Assembly: GCF_001577835.2 (NCBI RefSeq)
Contig: NC_029541.1
Span: forward strand, 2,289,141-2,353,140
Length of the DNA stretch: 64,000 nucleotides
Direction: 5' to 3'
Source of the DNA: Coturnix japonica
Lineage: Eukaryota > Chordata > Aves > Galliformes > Phasianidae
In this document: in pieces, positions 1 through 12,500 of the stretch
Position numbering within the stretch: the first letter of the stretch is position 1
Layout of the letters: each line of letters begins with the position of its first letter
Made by a program: the position numbers and the translations under genes
The notes under the pieces: generated by a model
What the model saw: the letters and a program-made list of their open reading frames with translations, nothing else
The model's database searches: none
What the model was told of the DNA's origin: nothing

Positions 1-2274
1 CTTCTTTTGGGAGGGAGTTTAAAGTTTTGGTTTGTTTTTTTTTAATTTTACATTTATAGGAAGGTTCCAGATAACGGGGGGTGGGAAGGAAAAGGGAATC
101 TGGGGGAGGAAAAAGGGCTGAGCAGAGCAACAAGCCTATTGAAAATGTATGAAGGAGAGTGGTTTCTATATGGGCAACGCGATATTGCATTACAGCAATG
201 TCCATTCTCATGCAGCACCTTGTCTACAGCCTCTTCCAAACCTTCCTAAAAGATCAAGCAGCAACTGAAGCTGAGAAGTGTGGGTCTCCAACACTGTGGG
301 ACAGAGCCCTGGGGGCCACTAGGCCCAAATCATGGGGACCCCAAGAGGATGAGGAGCTGCTGGAATGTGCTGCAGTACAGCTAAGAGCTACTTGCCCACC
401 AAGGCTGGCTCACCGCATCACTTGCCTGAGGAAGCACAGGCAAAACATTTTGTTTCAGCCTTTGCTTTGTAAGAAGATGGGGGAAAATTCCCCTCCCCAG
501 ACCATGCCTGCTTTCTTTTAAAGGCAACTCCATAAATCTTATGTAGCAAAGAGAGAGTGGAAGCAGGACCGGTACAAACAAGGGATGAGGGGACCAGAAA
601 CGGCTTATTTTAAGAAACAAAATGAAAGCCACCAACCACTCGGTCAGGCTGAGACATACTACCTGGGAGTGGGGTGTGGGACCCCAACTATTGCCCTGTA
701 CACTGCTCCAGCACACCAGGGACATATGTCCCTCAGGAACAGCAGTGGGACACCGAGGTCCCCCCAGCAGCAGGTATGTGCCAGGTTGGGCATTCTCAGC
801 TAAACCCTAATTTCTTACAGTGGCCTTTCCTCCCCCATCCCCCTCAATCAATCAGCCTGGAGAGATGCTTCCACATGCACGGAACTCGCCTCTGCTGTTC
901 TTTACATATCAAAACCCCACGCAATTTACATTCAAGCCTGGGAAACACACTGTAACAAAAGCGTCTCGTATAGGAGTGCTCCTTCACATGCCTTACACAG
1001 CTTCCAACGTCCCAGGACGTTTAACAAACTGACACTAACCCCCACCCCGCTTCGCTCCCCAACGCAATGGCCTCGGGGAGCAGTAGGAGTATGACGCTGG
1101 ATAGCTCCCAACTGGGAACGCATGGATCCTATAGAGGGTAGAGTCTTAGTGGCCAACGCTGTGTGTGTATCCTCCCACTTCCTGCACTTTTGAAACCAAA
1201 GGTACCTTTGCTGAGAAGAGATCGGATTCCTTCAGACGTCGAATGATGTTAGGATGGATTTTTTTTCTTTCGTTTCTTTCCTAAGGAGGAGGGTTTTTGT
1301 TCAGCTTAATGGATTAAACGCAATAGGATTAATGCAATTATTCTTTCGGCTTTCGAGCTGGTTTGCTACGAAGACATATCGCTAACGAGAACATTACTAA
1401 TAGGGATTGCTCAGATGTACTTTGCCACATTCTTGAAGCTGCTAATGGCACAATGATCCTGCACTTTGGGGAGGAGAGCCAGGACCGGGTCAACATTAAC
1501 AGAGCAAATGGGAGAGAACAGGATGCAAGCAGTCAGCAGGCGGGTGACATGCACCTCACCCCGACCCCAACCTTACAGCTGGGGCTCCAGGACAGCACAG
1601 GAGCCATCTGCCAGGGTCCTTCCCAATGTCATCTTGTAGGGTAGGGCCACATGTGCTGCTGCTACCCTCCATGTAAAAGCACTCATGCAACAGATCCATT
1701 CCTGCTGCTTCCACCACCGGCTTCTCTAAGGAGAGCATCCCCAGCCTATCCCACAATTGCATTTCAGTTCTTAAGCAAACCCATTAAGCCAAACATAATG
1801 CAGCTCTCAGTTATGGGGCTGGCTGCTTCCTGAGCACACAGCTGTCTGTATGTATGAACCTGTATAGCTTGGAGGGAAAGCAACCTGCAGCCACTGCTAT
1901 AAAGAAGCAGCTTCTGCAGTGGGAATTGGGAGCCTTGGGTACCACACAGCATCCCCAGCCCTCAAGGAGGTATCAGTCCTGGCAGCAGGGCAGGCTGTGC
2001 CATGTGTCTGCTATGTGCCATTTGTATTAACACTGGTGTTTGTGTCCTGCCATTAACCTCTTTGCATCTTGCTGTAAGCTGGGCAGTGTTTACCCTGCAG
2101 CTTTTCCATGCTTGCCCAGTGCACTGTGGCTTCAGTGAGCCCCCAAAAAGGTCTCACAGAAACACTGACAAAGTCTGAGCAGCAACTTCCTTGTGATCAA
2201 TCAGGAAAGGAAGGCAATGAGGACCCATGAATGAATGGTTCAGTGTAATTTTTGTGGGCTTGTACTTCTGGGGT

Positions 2275-2335
2275 GTAAATTTACTCAAAAATCAGAAGTT
2301 ATAGTAAAATAACAACAACAATAACAACAAAACCT
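2275..2335. repeat. Degenerate AAC-rich simple repeat
   Basis: A short run of AAC and AAT trinucleotides lies in non-coding DNA. Nothing else is attached to it. Confidence 0.5.
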
Positions 2336-2861
2336 ATGTCATTTGCAAGTTGCCCTGAAGTTTCAGCAGGGACAAGCAGAGGGCTGTGGGGAGGCTCTGT
2401 GCCAGCCCCAGGGCTGGGCCCTGCAGTGCCCATCCCTATAGGACCTCTTGGAACAGGTCACATTCTGGCCACCTCTTGTGCAGAAAATGCATCATGAGGA
2501 TGAAAAGCAGGGAGAAGCATACACGTCCAGCTGGTGCCAACCATGGAGCACAGGCATGGGACAGGAGAGAGTGGTTGTTGCTTTGATGCAATGCTGATAC
2601 TGATCCTATTTTCCCTGAAGCGATGTTGCAGTGAGGACAAAAGTGCTGCAAGAAGCACTGAGAGACAGTACAAACCTTCCTGAAACCCTGCTTGTGGAAA
2701 CACCAACAGCCCACCCCCACAAGACCCTCACACAGCACAGCCTTCTTGCAGAGGAAAGTCCCTGCAAGATGGCCACTTCTGCCTCCAAGGATAGAACTGG
2801 CAAGGCAGAACAAGCTGCTGTGGGGTTGGGGTGAGGGCACGCAGTAACATCCCTTGCAAGT

Positions 2862-3122
2862 CCTATTCATCTATTCTACAACCCATTAATTCCTTATCTC
2901 ATCCATTCATCCTGTATCTCATCCATCCATCCCATGCTCTCCTCATCTCTTCTGTACTTCATCCATCCACCCTGCTCCCTATTTATCCATCCATCCCATA
3001 GCCCATCCATTCATCCTGGTGCCCATCCATCCTTCTATCCTGCACACACCATTCTGTATCTCACCCATCTCATGCCCCATCAGGCCTACTGCCTATCCAC
3101 CCTATAGATCCACATCTATCCA
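2862..3122. repeat. Degenerate (ATCC)n minisatellite
   Basis: About 260 bases are built from imperfect ATCC/CCATCC units broken by short interruptions such as CCTGT and CTCAT. The array is old enough that most units have diverged. It is non-coding and lies in the candidate 3' UTR or intergenic flank. Confidence 0.75.
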
Positions 3123-3874
3123 CTACCTCTCCTCAGTGCAGGTCCCAGCAGAGCTGTGCCCTCAACCTGCAACATAACATCAACCGTACCAGGCTCAATT
3201 GTGTACTAGCAGCAAACAATTTCAGTTAAGCAATAAAAATAAACAAACCATGTAAACGTAAAAATAATAATAATAATAATAAAACCAACCCACCCACCTC
3301 CTATTTCTTGCACTAAGACCTGTTTTATTGAAGAGAATAACAGTGAGTTTCTGGTCCTAACACAACGCCCTGCTGCACCAGCAGCTCCCCCTGCCCAGCA
3401 TCACCTGTCTCTGTGTCCTTTGCAAGTGGGCATCAGCCTTTGGTTGTCCAACACAGATCAAACCCTGTGTCAAACCCACAAAACCAACTTCTTCCTTTGC
3501 AGTACAGCGTTCTAAATGTTCGTTTCTTCCTCTCTCGTCAGAAGGAAAAATATTGGACTGTTTTTGTTTCCCTTTAATTTGTAAATATATCCTCATCTGT
3601 CCTCTCTGTAAAACCACCTGGTTGGTCTAAATATTCTATGTATTTATTTGCCTTTTTTTTTTAATGCAAAAAAAAAATCAACACCTTTGCGTTAACCCAC
3701 TTGTTTCAATGAGAAATGTATATCCGAAGCTGTAAAATCAACACTTTACAGCAAGAAGAGCTATGGACTACAGAAAAAGCGTTTCCTATAAGGACTTATA
3801 AACTGACTGCATGAGAGATGAAAGGAAGCCAAAATACTCAGATAGCATTTGGTTTTTGTTTTTTGAATCACTGT

Positions 3875-3876
3875 AA

Positions 3877-3907
<31 letters not shown>
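3875..3907. repeat. Poly(A) homopolymer tract
   Basis: About 33 bases are almost entirely A, interrupted by a G. A reverse-strand T-rich frame here is a translation of the homopolymer and not a gene. Confidence 0.85.
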
Positions 3908-3945
3908 GACTGGGATTTTTTTTGTATAGAGAACACTAAACATAT

Positions 3946-3951
3946 AATAAA
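3946..3951 (+). terminator. Candidate poly(A) signal AATAAA of the upstream gene
   Basis: A canonical AATAAA on the plus strand sits at the end of an AT-rich stretch, and sequence composition changes downstream, where a CR1 fragment begins about 110 bases later. If the left flank is a 3' UTR, this is the most plausible end of it. No transcript evidence is visible in the sequence. Confidence 0.35.
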
Positions 3952-4060
3952 ACATTGTTCAAAACTCAGGCAATGCCTGTCCTTCGTGTCCATCAGCTTT
4001 TTGGCCACTGATGCTGTCCCTTCCATGGCCCCACTGTGCCCACAGCCCTTCCCAATGAAG

Positions 4061-4257
4061 AACCATAGAATCACCCAGGTTGGAAAAGACCTTGAAGATC
4101 ATCAAGTCTAACCACAGCCTAACCACAGTACTCTAACTCTACCAACCTTCTGCTAAATCTATCCTTGAGCACCACATCCAAAAGGCTTTTAAACACAACC
4201 AGGGACAGACTCAACCACTTCCCTGGGGAGCCTATTCCAGTGCTTAACTACCCTTAA
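4061..4257 (-). mobile_element. CR1 LINE 3' fragment
   Basis: The reverse complement shows the usual CR1 3' end: the GGTTGGA-type core, the AAGGTCTTTTCCAACC-like block and the terminal ATTCTATGG-like octamer, here diverged. Only the last 200 bases of the element are present, as expected for a 5'-truncated LINE insertion. It is non-autonomous and decayed. The orientation is minus. Confidence 0.85.
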
Positions 4258-6270
4258 GAGCACAGCTCAGAAGCTGTGATGGGATGCAACAGGGCAGGTT
4301 GATGGTGGGACTTGAGGAGCTGGGGAAGGGGGGTGGCTCAACAGCACTTAACCCCAAGCCAACCATAGATGAAGCATTTCCCAGGCCAGAGAACCCTGCA
4401 AGCTCAGTGCAGCAGTTCCTGTGGCTCAAAGCAACGAGACAAGACCTGCGTCTTCACTAAGCACATCATGAGAACATCTAATACAGAGGAATAGACCAAA
4501 GTACAGACAGCCCCACAGAGCACAGAGGAGCTGAAGCAGGAAGCCTCCATGGTCCAACAAACTCATGGGAGCACCTATTTCTTTAACCTATTTAACCCAG
4601 GTGCCCACAGCTCCCAGCAGAACTCTGCATTTCCCATCCCTACTCCAGGCTCTGAAATGCTCTTTGCTCCCTTGTGCAAAGCCTTGACGAGAATGGGCTG
4701 GAGGAAGGGGGAAAAAACACAAAGCTATTTGGCTAATGAAGATGTAATTGCTGCAGACCTCACTAAGAGGATGAAAGTATTACTGCAGTGCTGCGGGAAG
4801 GGGGGCTTTATCTGCCCCCTCCCCATCCCTAGGACAGCACTGGGGAACAGAAGTACCTTAACTTGGGGTAGGAGAAGTCCCAGAGTGTTTGGGGTAATGG
4901 GGGCAACAGCCATCCCAATCCCTACCCCAAAGTCCTATGGGATGTGGAAGGATGGGGCATGAATAGCACTGAGCATTGCAGTCCTGGCACAGGACCAGCA
5001 AGCATCAACACAGAGCAGGACCCTTCTGAACCAGGTGGGCTCAACCAGGAAACATTAAAAACGTTCTTTTATCCACCCTGAATGCTTTGACAGATGCTGG
5101 CTATTCCCATCACTCCTATAGGAAAAAGTGATGTTATTGCCCAGAAATGAGTGATAGCAGCCCCATCCCTGTGATCAATACAGGGGAGATATGCACACAT
5201 TAGTGCTCAGCTCTTTTTATGGCACCATCACTACACCCACTTCTTCCCTGACCTCAGTGGGACACAGGTCAATGCTGACAACCCCAAGTTGCCTCAGAGG
5301 GGCAATTCTACCTCCAGCACATTATCCATTACCATCACTAAGAGCTCCAGCAGCACTGGGAATGGCCATGGGAGCCCTTATGGAGCTGCCTCCTCCCCAG
5401 CTGCTACAGGACAAAGCCCCAAGGAGTCACTGATACCCCAGATCCAACCCTTGGGAGCTGTGGGAGCAGAGACATGAAGGAGGGGGGCAGGGGATAGACA
5501 GAAGACCTCTGCTCTGCCTGGAGACGACAGCAGGAAGGGCTGTGTCCAATTCTTCCTTGTCTCACCTCAAAATAACTGCTGAGATCAGAGAAGGGGACAA
5601 GAGAAGGACAGGTGGAACCCACTCTGTCTGGCCAGAGGAGTCCAGACCGCTGGAGCTTTGCCAATCAATAGAGATACCGATGCCTTAATTACTCCTCTGT
5701 AATTGCAGGCCATTAACCTGCGGACAGCCCAATTGTTCATTGATCTCCCTCCATCATTAACAGACCTGGGAAGGAGGGGAAGCATAGGGAAGCCACTGAT
5801 CCCACTGCTCTGGATTTGCCCCCCAGCCAAGCACAGACTGGGAGCTGCTGGAACCTTGACTTGCTCAAAGCATCATTGGGAGGTCCTGGTGTGTCACTGT
5901 CATATCCCATAGCATCACCCTCCCAGACAGACCCTGCCAACATGTGCTTCAGGTCCCACTTCTGACAGCCACACTTGTCTCAATGGAACTTCCCCAAATG
6001 TTGCTATAAAGCAATTCCTGCAGCCTGCACATAAACCCAGTTACGTACACCTACAGTTACACACATCTTCAGGCACGGGGGAGTGAATATATATAGAAAC
6101 ACTGCACAGGGGTGGCTGTCCCCAGCAAAGCCCTGCAGCTGGGGATGCTCCCACCCCATAGAGCTGGGATTTTACCCCCCCAGCCCCACACCTGCTCCAG
6201 CCCCATAGGGACACGGTTTTGGGGCTCCTGAAGGAGCCGGTTGAGCTGAGCAGCCCGGAGGGCTGAAACA
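4258..6270. other. Intergenic DNA, no gene seen
   Basis: The frames here are short and overlap on both strands without splice logic or domain similarity. The only structure I can point to is an AT-rich, homeodomain-site-rich block at about 5660-5765. Confidence 0.6.
5660..5765. promoter_or_regulatory. Candidate enhancer with clustered homeodomain-type sites
   Basis: Within about 100 bases there is a CCAATCAAT, a TTAATTA, a TAATTG, two CATTAA-type sites and an AATTGTTCATTGAT stretch that could bind SOX or HOX-type factors. The surrounding DNA is GC-rich and lacks such sites. The block lies about 0.6 kb upstream of the candidate CNTN2 promoter. The motifs are seen directly; regulatory function is inference. 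Confidence 0.3.
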
Positions 6271-6274
6271 TGCA

Positions 6275-6581
6275 TTATGCATCATGCTGCAAGCTGCTCT
6301 GACTGGTCCTTGCACTGTGGCAAGTGAGGTAAAGGCAGCGGGAGAAGGAAAAAAAAAGAAACCCCTCTCTAGGGACCGGCGTGGTGGTTGGCAGAGAGCG
6401 AGGGAGCGCGCACGCAAGGAGGGAGGAGAGGGAGGAGCACATCCTAATGCAGAGATGCTGCAGTGGCTCTGGGCACACACATCCCCACTCGGGCAGGCAA
6501 TCAGCCGGGCTCAGTACCGAGGCAGGAGCTCCTCGACCCCGCATTCCTCCGCCTCATGCTCAGCCCTATATCCTATCCCAG
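6275..6581 (+). promoter_or_regulatory. CNTN2: Candidate CNTN2 promoter and non-coding exon 1
   Basis: This block is locally CpG-richer than its flanks and ends in a consensus splice donor at 6582 (CAG|GTAAGAG type). Near its left edge is a near-palindromic ATGCATTATGCAT, which contains octamer/POU-like half sites. No clear TATA box stands at a fixed distance from an obvious start. The CNTN2 initiator codon at 15463 lies in an exon preceded by a splice acceptor, so at least one upstream non-coding exon must exist, and this is the best candidate I see. The 5' boundary is not determined. Confidence 0.45.
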
Positions 6582-9500
6582 GTAAGAGATTGCTCTCTCT
6601 ATCCCCTCAACGTAACGGGGTTGGGTTGGGGGGGGATATATATAAATAAATAAATAGATGAGGCTGCAGATTTCGGGACACCATTTCTAGCAGAGTCAAC
6701 TCTCCCTATAAAGAGAAACAGCCGAATCCTGCTGGATCGGGGACGCAAGGGCACGGCGTGGGTTTGGACGCTGCTTGGGGCGATGGCTCTGCGGGAACAA
6801 CTCGGCTTTGCTGGGGATGGAGTTAGAAGGAATGGGGGCAAAGCAGTGGCACTTGTGGCAGGGGATGGGCAAGGCTGTAGGCTGAAACGGCTCTTAAGGA
6901 CCGAGTCAGAACTTATTTGTTGTTAATTGCTACAGTTATACCTCGGCTTTCTATTCTGGTTAGTGGCACTTTGCAAAGCTCCAACCTGGAGGGGTGGGGG
7001 GGCTGTCGATCTCAGGCTGCTCAGCACCCCTGGATCGGGAGGGCAGAGCCCAGGTGCCCCTTTACAGAGGGAGGAGAGCAATGCCCTGTGACCCCCCTCC
7101 TCTCCCTCCCTGCTCTCAGCTACTCTGGGGGTATTGCTGTGTTAGAGGCTGGTCAGCATGTTGCAGCAGGAAGGTGTATATGTGTGTGTGTAGGGGGGGG
7201 TCTTGATGTAATATACCCTGTGCTTGGCTTTGCTCTGAGTGCTCGGGTGGGGAGCAGCTGGCAGCACCGGGCTGCTCAGTGAGGCTCCACTCCCTCACTG
7301 TAAACTTCCTGAGCTCCCCTTCCCTCTGCATCTCACCCACCTATTCCTCCAAAGCTCTCACTGCTCCCACAGCACCGACGTTATTGTTTCAGCCAGGCTG
7401 GGGGCATTCATAAGATTGCCATCCATCTGAAGGAACACTAGTTGCTCTAAGGGTGGGAAGCAGCAGCCTGAGAGCTGAGAACAACCCAAGTGTTCCTGGA
7501 GGCTTTGGGCAGATCCCAGCACGGCTCTACCTCCCCTATACACATCCACAAGCAGCTCAGGGTGCAAAGCAGAAGCACAAGATTTAGGGGTAGGTGTGAA
7601 TGTATGGATAAATCTCTCAGTGCTATGTATTTGGCAGCACTCTATGCAAAACAGCCTTCTCTGACCTCTCAGCATAGCCAGAAATGCACCTTCCACCCTC
7701 TAAGGAAGCTCAGGGGGAAACCATAGTGTTGGGTGGGACCGTGCTCTGTTTGGGGCAGCAAGGAAAGCAGTGGTCTGTTCTACCCTTGGGGTCTGAATGC
7801 ACCCACAACACCAAAAGCTGTTTGCTGCACCAACACAGCTCCCAAACTTACTTTGTACAGACAGGTGAGAAAGGGTCTGCAAATCAAGGGAAGGTGCTGG
7901 GGTTACGCTCAGCCCATGGAGTGCAGCGATGATGCATTGAGACAAAGGAACCGTAACACCCTTCTCCAGCACCCAATCAATTATGATCCAACAGAGTAAC
8001 CATGACTTTTGTCGCTTGGAATGGATGCATTTACCAGCCTGTGCCTCTGCAGACGCATCGCACGCGAATCACAGCAGGGCTGTAGAGAAGCATCTCCAAC
8101 ACATGAGCACATAACGCAGCACGCAGAGCCCACGTGCACAGCCCATAGCCTGGCTGCTCAGCCCCAAACTAGCCATGAAAGGTCACTGAGCCTAAATGAG
8201 GGGGTAGATACCTTATTTCTCCTTCCTCTCTTTAGCAGACCTTCAAGTCCATACCATTTTATGTGCTTGCTAGGAGCATGCCAAAAGGGTACCCCCCCAT
8301 CTTTAGGGCGTGCTTGAGAATCACCCTGCTGGCTGCTCAGCCATGCTCTGCTTGGAACAAGGATGGTTTTGTTCTATCTCATGGGCTCAGGCGTGGCACA
8401 GCACTGCTGTCATCTCCCCCCTCACAGCTGGAGGCACATCTGTCCCTCCTGAGCTTGCAGCATGCCCTATAAACCAGTGTACTGTGCAAGAAACCCAGCA
8501 TTGCTCAGAGGCTGTCAGAGGTGGCATTAAAGCACGATGCATAGGAAGAGGTAAGAGAGGAGTCCTTCAAGAGCTCTTTAAGAGTCAAATAATGCTGATA
8601 GAAGGGGAAAAAAAAAACCAACCAGAAACTTGCTCTAATGAGCTCTGTCGGGCTCTGTCTAGATTAGGGAACCAAATCTAACTCATTTTTGGTTACCACC
8701 CCCACTTGATGTCTTCAGGCGCTCAGAGAGATGCAGATAAGGACTACAGTCAATGAAACCATCAGATCCCAAACAATACAGAAACTGCTTCTTTGAACCC
8801 AGTGCATCCCCTTCCTATTCCCCTGGCACACCCTTAACCCCATAACTACAGCCGTAGGGTCCAGCATTCACCAGAGGGGTTTTCAACACAACCCCAGTAG
8901 AGATGCCCAGAGGCATTAGTGGGCATGACAGGTACTCCCACCAACAGCAGCTTACAGCTCAGTCACTGCATGTAGCAGTTATCATACAGCTGGCAGAGCT
9001 GGCAGCCCCACAGCAGAGCTGCAGAGCAGGAGAAGTGGGATCTGTGTTTTGCACAGGTTCCTGCTTGTTTTTAACAAGGCAGAGAGCAGCCTGGCACCAG
9101 CTAAAGATGTAACGTTAATGCTTTAGCAGACAGATGAGCAAGCTGAACAGAAGGACTATGTCTCCAAAGGAGGAAAATGAATGCATAGTCATAACATGGG
9201 ATATCCCAAGCTATTCCTGGGAGAAGGGAGAGGATTTCAATGCTGCATCCTCATCACAAGGCCAAGGAGCTCCCATGAGGTTGGGAACATGCACAGGATC
9301 TCCTGCACAGACAGCTCCCTACCTACTGGCACATATATGCTGGCATAGGGCTGATGGGTGCTCGAGGTCAGGGTTTCCCTATACCACTCTCCTCCCTGGG
9401 GCAGATTTTCCAAGCCCTGTGCTTGTTTTGCCTTGCTACAGCCTCTCTAGGAGCCCCGCTCCTGCCAAGTGATGTAGGAGCAGGCAGACGGGCTCGATGG

Positions 9501-12500
9501 CAGGTAGGAGCTATTTATACCTGTGACACATCAAAGAGCTGTGCCACTGAGAGCAGCACCGACTGCAGAAAGTAGGCGAGTTTGGGAGGCTGAGGTTCCC
9601 CACAGACACACTGCGATGGGAAAGGAGAACCTTGGTTTGGAGATGATGTATTTTGGGGAGGCAATAACAGCATGTACATCCCACCTCTGCTGCCCACACC
9701 AAAGCCCAACTTTTAGCATCTCTCAGCTCCTCCTGCAATGCAACCCCAGTGCAACATTCTGGGTGATGCCCAATAGTGAACTTACACAGGGGTGTCTACC
9801 AGCAGCACCAGATATTGTGATCTTGAGCACATGTAATCAGGGTGTTAACAAAGGCTTCAGGCAGACACCATCTCTCCATCAGCAGCACGCTAAGCTGGAG
9901 GCATTCATGCCCTGTTTTCAAAGACTTTGAGCATCCTTCCAGCTGCCATTGACTCCAGCTATTGACTGAGACAGCCATCAGGGAGAGCTGCGTGCTTGTA
10001 TCCAGCTTACAGGGAAATCCTACATGATTTCCTCCTCCACAATCCTGGCTTTTGTCTGAAGCTGGTACAGGGAGCTTTACAGGGGGCTGCTCTGCTCCAT
10101 ATCATCACCTGCTTTGTTACAACTAAGGTTATATCACACCAGCAACTCCAATCCCAAACACACTGCCCAGCAGCGCTGTGCACATACACGTGTCTCTATG
10201 TGCTCTCAATCAACGCCTCCTGACCCAAAGCAGATCCCTGCTTTGTCTTATGCACAAAGAAGTGACAGGCTGTGGCACCAGCACTGGGGTTTGCTTGGCT
10301 GGGGAGATCTTGCTGACTAAAAGAGAACTCCCACTGAGCCCCTCTCACAATGAAGTGCCGTGACCTGTGATGTACATGAATGTGTTGTCCAATTATTAGG
10401 AGGGAAAAAAAGCACTTAAAAGACACAGAGACAACAGAGACAGCTTGAGCACGGTGCCTTAATGCAGCCGTCCTGCTGGGTTCATATCAGCAAGCCCTGC
10501 CTGCTCTTTGCACGGGGCTCCATGAGCTTCTCATAGAGAAAATAATAAAGCTGCCCAATGTTTGCAGGAGCTGCATGGGACAACAAGGCAGCACACCAGC
10601 ACACCATGCACTCATTCTCATGCCAGACCATGTCATACTCTACCAGCATAGCAGGGATCTCCACCTCCCAGACTTTTCTCCCATCTTTTTGATGTGTTTA
10701 ACCTCTCCCTGCCCTTCAGAAGTGTTGATCAGACACTGATCCTCACCAACACAGCTCTGGCACAATTATATCAATCCAAAATATATAAGGCATGGCCTAT
10801 GGGAGGTGCAGAGTGAGTGCACATATCCCAGGTGAGAAACACATTGTCCATAGATTGCTATAAGCACCATCACCCACACCTGAGGCTCTTTCCTCCTCCC
10901 ATTTCACAGCCCAAATCCTACAGCCTCACCTAAAAATATGGGTTTGGGTTTTCCAGAGCCTTGCTCTGCAAGAGGAACAGCATCTATCCTGATGTTTGTG
11001 TCAGGGAAAGCGCATTAGTTTCCATGGATATGCTGATTCAGAATTACTCCAGATGTAGATGGGTTCACAGTGCACTGCTCAGAGACCTGCAGCGCTGCTG
11101 CACCAGGTGGGAAGCACAGCTCCCACAGAGCAAAAAGCAACAGGAACAGATAGGATCAAAACCAAAGCTCATCCCCAAGTTTTAGAAGTGCCAACATCTG
11201 AGGATCCAACAAACACAACCAACTTTTCCTCCAGCCACAAGCAAAGCTGGTTTGCATAGTACATGACTCTCAGTTAGGTTCTTATTGCTTGACTTCATTT
11301 CCAAAGGCATAAGGGAAGGGACAGAGAGGCCATAGCAAGGGTTAACAGCACAGCACAACAACTTGCAGAACATCCCAGACTAACAGCAAACTGCAGCAAT
11401 TACTCACAAGTCCTGTTCCCAGCAGAGCCCTGCCATGCTATAACCCCAAATCTCCTCCCATAGGAGCCCAAACAGCCCCCTCCAAGCATTACTTGATTTT
11501 CTTCCCCCACTTACCTCCCTCCTTCCAGCATATTCTCCATTCTCTGCACTGAACCAGGAAGACAGAGCTCAGCCCTGCAGACAATTTAACAAATGAGGGC
11601 TGATTGCAATTGCTCACACCTGAGGAATGGGGCTGACCTGGGGGCCTTGGGGACTCAGGAGCAGCATGGCCTGAAGAGTACACTACTCCTTGTGTGGTGG
11701 CTCTGCTCCCATCCTAGTGCTCAGTCCCTTTGCCCCACATCATCTCCTTGTCCCCATGCTGTGCTGTTGAGCATCACAGCCATGCCCAGAGCTGTGACCC
11801 CTGCCTCCACTGCTGGTGCAGAGCCCTGACTGAGTGCAGACCCAAAGCACCTTCCCCAATCTGTTCCACCTGCTGCTACAAGCTGCTGCCTTCAAGTGCC
11901 ACCATCACCCCCACCCCAAATCTTTGCCTTCTGTGCTAACACTGCAGCCCATCTAGCAGTAACAAACACATTGGGCAGGCACAGCTCCTGCTCTGCAGGT
12001 TGCAGCCGGTGCCCTGCAGGGTGCTGCGGGCACCATCTGCTCCCCACAGCCCAGGCATGGAGCCCAGTGTGAGGATGTGCCCGCTGTGCAGCTCTATGAG
12101 GAGGACAGGGAAAGATAGAGCCAGGAGGCAAAGCGTGTCCCAGAACCCCCCTGCAGCACAGAGCAGGGAGTCTTGGAAGTGCAGGAATGATTCATAGCTC
12201 TGCATGGGGTGACTGATGAGACCAGGGAAAGCTGAACCCCTCTGGGTGTGTTGCCCATTGGATCACAGTGGTTTCGGTGCTCAGTGTTGGTTTTGGCTGG
12301 TCTCAGGGTTTTTTGCCCCAATTCTGCTGCAGATCCTGGGGCCACCAGTGGATTCTCAACTCAGGAAGGGCAGAATTGAGAGTCTGCATCTCTCCTGAGC
12401 ACAGACAGCTTTGCGAGAGGACAGACACGTTACTATAAAATCCCTTTCAACTCACTGAGACATGATGTTCTGGAAGTGGACAAAACGTACCTGACATTGA

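Larger units (their letters stand above)
1..3960 (+). other. Non-coding left flank, candidate distal 3' UTR of an upstream plus-strand gene
   Basis: No open frame here has splice-site support or a recognisable domain. The stretch is AT-rich in its last 700 bases, with several AATAAA-type hexamers, AU-rich stretches and A and T homopolymers, which is typical of the end of a long vertebrate 3' UTR. By synteny the gene to the left of CNTN2 is NFASC, transcribed in the same direction and known for a long 3' UTR, so this may be its tail. I did not find the conserved neurofascin C-terminus in the window, so its stop codon would lie further left. The UTR reading is inference. Confidence 0.3.
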
